From assembly GCF_013426975.1 (NCBI RefSeq), contig NZ_JACCPY010000037.1, forward strand, positions 1 through 37,150: DNA of 37,150 nucleotides, given 5' to 3'. The notes under the pieces are model-generated. The model did not search any database. It was not told where the DNA came from and was given only the letters and a program-made list of their open reading frames with translations. The DNA is from Sphaerotilus sulfidivorans (GTDB taxonomy: Bacteria; Pseudomonadota; Gammaproteobacteria; Burkholderiales; Burkholderiaceae_C). This document shows, one piece after another, positions 32,369 to 37,150 of the stretch. The position numbers and the translations under genes were made by a program. How positions within the stretch are numbered: position 1 is the stretch's first letter; each line of letters opens with the position of its first letter.

Positions 32369-33798
32369 AGCCTGCCCTGAACGTTGCTCGTGGTCGGCTG
32401 ATGTTGTCCACCGTCGCCCTGGCCGCACTGTCCGGCTGTGCCAGCGTCAGCCTGGAACAGCAGATGGCGAAGGTCAATGACGAGACCGCGTCCTTCACCG
32501 ACGGACGGCTGGCCCTGGCCCGCACCGACCGCGAGCGCGCCCAGCGCGCGCAGGCCGCAGCCGACTTGTTGAAAACCCCTCTATCACAGCGCGAGGCCGT
32601 GCATCTGGCGTTGGTCAACAGCCCGTCCTTGCAAGTCCTGCTGGCGCGGGGATGGGCTGAATCGGCGGATGCCGCGCAAGTGGGGCGCATCGCCAACCCG
32701 GTGTTCAGTTTCGAGCGCATGGTCGCTGGTAGCGAGCTGGAGCTGGGACGCGCCTTGTCTTTCGGTTTGCTGGATCTCCTGACCTTGCCCAGCCGACAAG
32801 GCATCGCCCGTCGCCAGATCGACCAGTCGCAACTGCGGCTTGCCAGCGAGGTGGTGGACCAGATCACGCAGGTGCGCCAAGCCTGGGTTCGCGCCGTCAC
32901 GGCACAGCAGACGTTCGCCTATGCCCAGCAGGTCTTGGCCAGCGCCGAAGCCAGCGCGGACCTCGCCCGTCGCCTCCAGTCTGTCGGCACCTTCAACCGA
33001 CTCAACCGGGCGCGTGAACAAGCCTTCTATGCCGACGCCGCCACCCGACTCGCCACGGCGGGTCATCAGGCCACGGCCAGCCGGGAAGAGCTGGTGCGCC
33101 TGCTGGGGCTCGATGAAACACAGGCACAGGCCCTCCGGCTGCCCGAGCGCCTGCCCGATCTGCCCAAGCAGGCAATGGAACCCGATGCCGTGGGGGCGCT
33201 CGCCACCCGTGGTCGCCTGGACATTCGCCTGGCGCAGGCGGAGCTTCAGACCTCCGCTCAGGCGCAGGGGCTGAACACCTTCACCAGCTTCACGGACATC
33301 GAATTGACCGCAAGGCGCAACACTCGGTTCGACAACGAATCGGGAACCAAGTCCACGGCACGTGGATTCGAAATCGCCGTGCGTCTGCCGATCTTCGACT
33401 GGGGCGGGCTGCAACGTGACGCCATGAACGCACGCACGCTGGCGGCCACCAACCAACTGGAAGCAACGCTCAGGACGGCGGCTTCCAGTCTGCGCGAGAG
33501 CTACTCGGCCTATCGCACCGCCTATGACATCGCTCGCCATCACCGCGACGAGGTCGTGCCGCTGCGCAAGGTCATCTCTGAAGAGAACCTGCTTCGCTAC
33601 AACGGGATGCTCATCGGGGTGTTCGAGTTGCTGGCCGATTCACGGGACCAGGTCAGCACCGTGATGGCGGCCATCGATGCGGAACAGCAGTTCTGGTTGG
33701 CCGACGCGGCGCTGCAAGCCTCGCTGATCGGTCGCCCCACCAACACCACCCTGTCCGTGAACGCCAGCGCGCCCAGTGGGGGCGGTGCTGGTCACTGA
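32365..33798 (+). CDS. TolC-family outer-membrane lipoprotein of the copper operon
   Basis: This 477-residue protein starts in an ATGA overlap. It has a lipoprotein signal (STVALAALSGC, lipidated C25), then the TolC-type helical repeats. The first repeat includes LSQREAVHLALVNSPSLQVLLARG (about 73-95), and the second includes GFEIAVRLPIFDWGGLQRDAMNAR (about 333-356). Proteins like this act as outer-membrane channels. There is no inner-membrane pump in this operon, so it either serves CusBA, as an alternative to the channel at 16521, or has a different partner. It is followed after 16 bases by a multicopper oxidase gene. This pairing of a TolC-like lipoprotein with an oxidase is common in copper clusters that resemble copAB arrangements. 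Confidence 0.87.
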   Translation: MKPALNVARGRLMLSTVALAALSGCASVSLEQQMAKVNDETASFTDGRLALARTDRERAQRAQAAADLLKTPLSQREAVHLALVNSPSLQVLLARGWAESADAAQVGRIANPVFSFERMVAGSELELGRALSFGLLDLLTLPSRQGIARRQIDQSQLRLASEVVDQITQVRQAWVRAVTAQQTFAYAQQVLASAEASADLARRLQSVGTFNRLNRAREQAFYADAATRLATAGHQATASREELVRLLGLDETQAQALRLPERLPDLPKQAMEPDAVGALATRGRLDIRLAQAELQTSAQAQGLNTFTSFTDIELTARRNTRFDNESGTKSTARGFEIAVRLPIFDWGGLQRDAMNARTLAATNQLEATLRTAASSLRESYSAYRTAYDIARHHRDEVVPLRKVISEENLLRYNGMLIGVFELLADSRDQVSTVMAAIDAEQQFWLADAALQASLIGRPTNTTLSVNASAPSGGGAGH

Positions 33799-33814
33799 GG
33801 GAAAGACCCGTTCC

Positions 33815-35227
33815 ATGACATCCAGACGAGATTTCTTCAGATACGCCGGTGTGACCGGCGGGGCCGTGGCCGTCAGTGCTGTAAGCCGTGTGGCGATGGC
33901 GGCACTGCCCGAGCCGGTGATCCAGACCCGCCCCGACACCATGCCGCCGCTGGTGCCCGACAGCGGCATGCCCTACAACCCGGTGGTCACGCTCAATGGC
34001 TGGACGCTGCCCTGGCGCATGAACCAGGGCGTCAAGGAATTCCACCTGGTGGCCGAACCGGTGGTGCGCGAGATGGCACCCGGCTTCAAGGCCCACCTGT
34101 GGGGCTACAACGGCCAGAGTCCGGGGCCGACCATCGAGGTGGTCGAGGGCGACCGGGTACGGATCTTCGTCACCAACAAGCTGCCGGAGCACACCAGCGT
34201 CCATTGGCACGGCCAGCGCCTGCCCAGCGGCATGGACGGTGTGTCTGGTCTGACGCAGCCGTCCATCCAGCCCGGCAAGACCTTCGTCTACGAATTCGTG
34301 GCACGCCGCCCCGGCACCTTCATGTACCACCCGCATGCCGACGAGATGACGCAGATGGCCATGGGCATGATGGGTTTCTGGGTGACCCACCCGAAGGCCC
34401 GGCACCCGCTGATCGACGAGGTGCAACGGGACTTCTGCTTCCTGCTCAACGCCTACGACATCGACCCGGGCAGCTACACGCCCAAGACGATGACGATGAC
34501 GGACTTCAACCTCTGGTCCTGGAACAGCCGCATCTTCCCGGGCATCGACACGCTGAATGTGCGCCTGAACGACAAGGTGCGCATCCGCATCGGCAACCTG
34601 ACCATGACGAACCACCCCATCCACGTCCATGGTCACGAATTCACCGTGACAGGAACCGATGGCGGGCCGACACCCAAGGCATCGCGGTGGCCGGAGGTGA
34701 CGGCCGACATCGCCGTCGGTCAGATGCGCCAGATCGATTTTCTGGCGGATGAGGAAGGGGACTGGGCGTTCCACTGCCACAAGAGCCACCACACGATGAA
34801 CGCCATGGGCCACAACGTGCCGACGCTGATCGGTGTGGACCACAGCGGGGTGGCCAAGAAAATCAACAAGCTGATCCCCGAGTACATGGTGATGGGCGAG
34901 CGGGGCATGGCCGACATGACCGAGATGGAGATGCCCATCCCCGACAACACCGCGCCGATGATGACCGGGGAAGGGCCGTTCGGCTCGGTGGAGATGGGCG
35001 GCATGTTCAGTGTCCTCAAGGTGCGCCGTGACCAGAAGCCGGGTGATTACAAGGATCCGGGCTGGTTCAAGCACCCCGAGGGCACCGTGGCCCACGAATA
35101 CACCGGTCCGCTGGCTGAGCCGGCGCGCTTCAAGGCCGAAGGGGGGCAGTCCATGCCCCGCGTCCAGTCGCCGGCCAAGGTCACTGAAGTTCAAGTTCGC
35201 AAACCCACGTCGCACAGCGGCCACTGA
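33815..35227 (+). CDS. Second multicopper oxidase (Tat-exported, copper-oxidase subfamily)
   Basis: Started at MTSRRDFFRYAG the protein has 470 residues with a twin-arginine signal (SRRDFF, then a hydrophobic stretch to VAMAA). Copper motifs are HWHG (130-133), HPHAD (172-176), NHPIHVHGHEF (267-277) and HCHKSHHTMNAM (320-331), so the type 1, 2 and 3 sites appear complete. Clustered methionines follow the second motif (MTQMAMGMMG) and fill the region 365-400 (MADMTEMEMPIPDN). It is shorter than the oxidase at 25091 and the two share little beyond the copper motifs, so they are different subfamilies. It probably oxidises Cu(I) or a related substrate in the periplasm. An upstream in-frame start at 33776 would overlap the TolC gene. 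Confidence 0.92.
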   Translation: MTSRRDFFRYAGVTGGAVAVSAVSRVAMAALPEPVIQTRPDTMPPLVPDSGMPYNPVVTLNGWTLPWRMNQGVKEFHLVAEPVVREMAPGFKAHLWGYNGQSPGPTIEVVEGDRVRIFVTNKLPEHTSVHWHGQRLPSGMDGVSGLTQPSIQPGKTFVYEFVARRPGTFMYHPHADEMTQMAMGMMGFWVTHPKARHPLIDEVQRDFCFLLNAYDIDPGSYTPKTMTMTDFNLWSWNSRIFPGIDTLNVRLNDKVRIRIGNLTMTNHPIHVHGHEFTVTGTDGGPTPKASRWPEVTADIAVGQMRQIDFLADEEGDWAFHCHKSHHTMNAMGHNVPTLIGVDHSGVAKKINKLIPEYMVMGERGMADMTEMEMPIPDNTAPMMTGEGPFGSVEMGGMFSVLKVRRDQKPGDYKDPGWFKHPEGTVAHEYTGPLAEPARFKAEGGQSMPRVQSPAKVTEVQVRKPTSHSGH

Positions 35228-35259
35228 GTTTCTTTCACCCCACCCCTGGAGATTCCTTG

Positions 35260-35748
35260 ATGCTTTCCAAGCTTTCGCGCATGCAACCACTCATCACCGT
35301 CGCCGCACTGGCTCTGTCGAGCACGGCCTTTGCCGGCGGCACGCATGGGGGTGGCCATGATGCGGCAGAAACCGCCATCGGCAAGCCCGGCGTGGCCGCC
35401 AAGGCGGCCCGCACGGTGACCATCGAGATGAGCGACACCATGCGCTACACGCCGTCGGACATTCAGGTCAAGCAAGGCGAAACCGTCCGCTTCATCGTGA
35501 AGAACAGCGGCAAGGTCAAGCATGAGCTGAGCCTCGGCACCGAAAAGGAACTGCTGGAGCATCTGGAGCAGATGAAGAAGTTTCCTGACATGGAGCACGA
35601 CGAGCCGAGCAAGGTTTCGCTGGCCCCCGGCAAGCAAGGTGAAATCGTCTGGCAGTTCACCAAGGCTGGCGCGGTCAACTTCGCCTGCTTGATGCCTGGG
35701 CACTACGAAGCCGGCATGAAGGGCGCGGTCAAGGTCGCCAAGAAGTAA
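35260..35748 (+). CDS. Periplasmic cupredoxin (plastocyanin-like blue copper protein)
   Basis: The ATG at 35260 gives 162 residues; a TTG directly before it (35257) is less likely. A signal peptide ends at STAFA, followed by a short GGTHGGGH patch and one cupredoxin domain. Type 1 copper ligands are H88 (KVKHELSLG), C143, H148 and M153 (FACLMPGHYEAGMKG). The segment ELLEHLEQMKKFPDMEHDE is a family-typical insertion seen in cupredoxins of copper clusters. It probably binds and shuttles copper or electrons for the oxidase encoded 32 bases upstream. Ribosome site GGAGA precedes the start. Confidence 0.92.
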   Translation: MLSKLSRMQPLITVAALALSSTAFAGGTHGGGHDAAETAIGKPGVAAKAARTVTIEMSDTMRYTPSDIQVKQGETVRFIVKNSGKVKHELSLGTEKELLEHLEQMKKFPDMEHDEPSKVSLAPGKQGEIVWQFTKAGAVNFACLMPGHYEAGMKGAVKVAKK

Positions 35749-35774
35749 CCCGTCATCCAGCAGGACTCCTGTCC

Positions 35775-36263
35775 ATGCACCCGGCCGTACTTTCATTGAA
35801 TCCGCAGCGGCGCATCCTGCTATTGAGAGCACTCGCGTTGAGTGCGACTCCGCTGGCCTTGGCCAAAAAGCCGAACGCCACTGCCGTCACCATTCAAGTC
35901 TGGAAAGACCCGAGTTGTGGCTGCTGCAAGGACTGGATCACGCACCTCGAAAAGAATGGCTTTGCCGCGACGGCCATCGATCAAGGCAACAGCACGGCCC
36001 GGGTTCGGCTTGGGATGCCCCAGAAATATGGCTCCTGCCACACCGCGCTGGTTCAGGGCTATGTGATCGAAGGGCATGTCCCGGCGGAGGACATCCGGCG
36101 CCTGCTCAAGGAGCGGCCAGACGCCCTGGGTCTGGCAGTGCCGAGCATGCCCCTTGGATCACCCGGAATGGATGGGCCCGCTTATGGAGGTCGGCGTCAT
36201 CCCTATCAGGTGCTGCTGGTCCAGAAGGACGGCTCGGCCCAGGTTTTCAACTCTTACTCGTGA
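35775..36263 (+). CDS. DUF411 metal-binding protein
   Basis: This 162-residue exported protein has an N-terminal hydrophobic signal (ILLLRALALSATPLALA) and the DUF411 core. KDPSCGCCKDW has C48, C50 and C51, and KYGSCHTALVQGYVIEGHVP has C88 and H89. The end PLGSPGMDGP contains the conserved Met motif. DUF411 proteins (for example CopG of copper clusters) are thioredoxin-like folds that bind copper at these cysteines; a redox role has been suggested. It follows the cupredoxin gene after 26 bases and is 7 bases before cusF, in one rightward operon. Confidence 0.9.
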   Translation: MHPAVLSLNPQRRILLLRALALSATPLALAKKPNATAVTIQVWKDPSCGCCKDWITHLEKNGFAATAIDQGNSTARVRLGMPQKYGSCHTALVQGYVIEGHVPAEDIRRLLKERPDALGLAVPSMPLGSPGMDGPAYGGRRHPYQVLLVQKDGSAQVFNSYS

Positions 36264-36270
36264 AGAAACC

Positions 36271-36612
36271 ATGAACACGTTCAAACAGATTTTCGCCATC
36301 TCCGCTCTTGCCTTGGGGGTTGCCGTACCCATGAGCAGCTTCGCTCAGACAGCGATGGAGCCAGGCAAGATGGACATGTCGCAGCAGGCAGCCATGACAG
36401 ATGGGGAGGTGAAGAAGATTGACATGGAAGCTGGAAAGATCACCCTCAAGCATGGCGACATCAAGCACATGGACATGCCCGGCATGACCATGGTGTTCAC
36501 CGCCAGGGACAAGCGCTTGCTGGTCAACGTGAAGCCTGGGGACAAGGTCAAGTTCATGGTTGTCAACGAAGGCGGCAAGATGGTGGTTACAGACATCCAG
36601 CCAGCCCGATGA
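36271..36612 (+). CDS. cusF: CusF-like periplasmic copper chaperone with Trp-to-Met change
   Basis: The ATG at 36271 gives 113 residues. A signal peptide ends at SSFAQ, then a Met-rich linker (MEPGKMDMSQQAAM) leads to the CusF barrel (about 43-113). Metal residues are H61, M69, M72 and M74 in KHGDIKHMDMPGMTMVF. The spacing (+8, +3, +2) equals that of H36, W44, M47 and M49 in E. coli CusF, so M69 occupies the place of the tryptophan that covers Cu(I). The fused domain on CusB (17849-19525) keeps that tryptophan. It would carry Cu(I)/Ag(I) to the efflux pump. It is the last gene of the copper operon and converges on the integrase. Confidence 0.9.
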   Translation: MNTFKQIFAISALALGVAVPMSSFAQTAMEPGKMDMSQQAAMTDGEVKKIDMEAGKITLKHGDIKHMDMPGMTMVFTARDKRLLVNVKPGDKVKFMVVNEGGKMVVTDIQPAR

Positions 36613-36639
36613 GCATGCAGAATCGTGTAGTCCTGCGAG

Positions 36640-37150
36640 TCAATAGCGCACCTTGAAGGTCGGCGAGTCCTCGGGCCGCGACTGGCGCCGGTCATAGATG
36701 CGGGTGGTGGAGATGTTGGCGTGGCCGAGCCACTCCTGGACCTTGGCGATGTCGGCCTGGTGGTCGAGGGCGTTGGTGGCGGCGGTGGCCCTGAGGGCGT
36801 GGGCGCCGACCTCGAAGCCGAGGGCGGCGGTGTGGCCCCGCACGATCTTATAGACCGCATCGGGGGTGAGGCCCGGGGCTTGGTCGCGCCGGCCGCGCAG
36901 TGCCCGGAACAGTGCCCCCGACGCATCCGCCCCATGCCCTGCCCCTTCCAGGTACTCGGCGATCAGCATGCCGGCGGCCGGGTGCAGCGGCACATAGCGG
37001 GTCTTGCCCCCTTTGCCCTGCACACGCAGGTGCATCACGCCGCGGCGCATCTGCTGGGCATCCTTCACCGACAGACGGCATAACTCCTCGCGACGCAGCC
37101 CGTGGTAGAGCAGCGTCGCGAGGAGGGCTTTGTCTCGTTGGTCCTTCAGG
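36640..37150 (-). CDS. Tyrosine recombinase/integrase, C-terminal catalytic domain (gene runs out of the window)
   Basis: The frame is open from the right edge to the stop at 36640-36642, giving 169 visible residues; the N-terminal DNA-binding part lies outside. The catalytic residues of tyrosine recombinases are present in order: R in LYHGLRREELCRL, K in VQGKGGKTRYVPLH, H-x2-R in AHALRATAATNAL, the second H in WLGHANISTT and the nucleophile Y in TRIYDRR. The family integrates or excises mobile DNA at short attachment sites. Its position beside the copper operon suggests that it marks an end of an integrated element. I see no tRNA gene or repeat in the window that could be the attachment site. 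Confidence 0.9.
   Translation of the reverse strand, partial: LKDQRDKALLATLLYHGLRREELCRLSVKDAQQMRRGVMHLRVQGKGGKTRYVPLHPAAGMLIAEYLEGAGHGADASGALFRALRGRRDQAPGLTPDAVYKIVRGHTAALGFEVGAHALRATAATNALDHQADIAKVQEWLGHANISTTRIYDRRQSRPEDSPTFKVRY

Noticed and set aside
33653-35290. A 545-codon minus-strand frame opposite the second oxidase.
   Set aside because: Shadow frame; the twin-arginine signal and four copper motifs are on the plus strand.
1-37150. rRNA, tRNA, CRISPR arrays, intact insertion sequences.
   Set aside because: No cloverleaf-like tRNA, rRNA stretch, regularly spaced repeats or transposase motif was seen. A tRNA or attachment-site scan by software was not possible here.

Overview
The window looks like accessory DNA from a GC-rich betaproteobacterium, probably Burkholderiales or a neighbouring order. 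That is an inference from the GC-rich codon use, the CopK-like, CzcI-like and DUF3703 proteins, and an exosortase B. It is densely coded. A type I restriction-modification operon lies at the left edge and an incomplete tyrosine recombinase at the right edge. Between them sits a mosaic of metal-resistance modules, so the whole reads as part of a genomic island or integrative element. I saw no rRNA, tRNA, CRISPR array or intact insertion sequence.

Layout. (1) 1-5718: hsdM (3' end only), a DUF1016/PDDEXK nuclease gene, hsdS and hsdR, each joined to the next by an ATGA overlap. (2) 5773-11320: a Cd/Pb/Zn module with a divergent CadR/PbrR-type regulator, DUF3703, a CzcI-like protein, a DsbB/DsbA-type redox pair, a second CadR/PbrR-type regulator, a CadA/ZntA P-type ATPase and YnfA. 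Two near-identical MerR-type promoters (25 of 33 positions equal) precede DUF3703 and the ATPase. (3) 11317-15550, minus strand: a conspicuously AT-richer operon encoding a 44-residue membrane protein, LspA, a stand-alone DsbD alpha domain, a SCO-type lipoprotein, DsbA, exosortase B and EpsI. It starts from a third MerR-type promoter with a 19-bp spacer. (4) 15600-22692: a His-rich gene remnant, a small Cys-containing protein, and cusCBA, in which CusB carries a fused CusF domain and CusA keeps all three Cu(I) methionines. (5) 22698-28764, minus strand: a Cu(I) ATPase, a multicopper oxidase, an isoprenylcysteine-methyltransferase-like protein, a DUF2933 protein, a Met-rich protein and a small Cys protein. 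(6) 28975-36612: a CopK-like protein, a BON protein, cusRS, and a divergent operon of a small exported protein, a TolC lipoprotein, a second multicopper oxidase, a cupredoxin, a DUF411 protein and CusF. CusR-type boxes occur between cusR and that operon and again before the CopK-like gene.

How the parts fit. CusCBA and the CopA-type ATPase would remove Cu(I)/Ag(I) from periplasm and cytoplasm. The two oxidases, cupredoxin, CusF, the CopK-like, DUF411 and Met-rich proteins would buffer or oxidise periplasmic copper. CusRS would sense it. The CadA-type ATPase and its regulators cover divalent soft metals.

The most unusual element is block 3. It is an exosortase B/EpsI pair packaged with thiol-redox, copper-delivery and lipoprotein-processing genes behind a metalloregulator-type promoter, with no exopolysaccharide genes and no PEP-CTERM substrate in view. 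I treat it as the best candidate for an undescribed system. Its function is inference.
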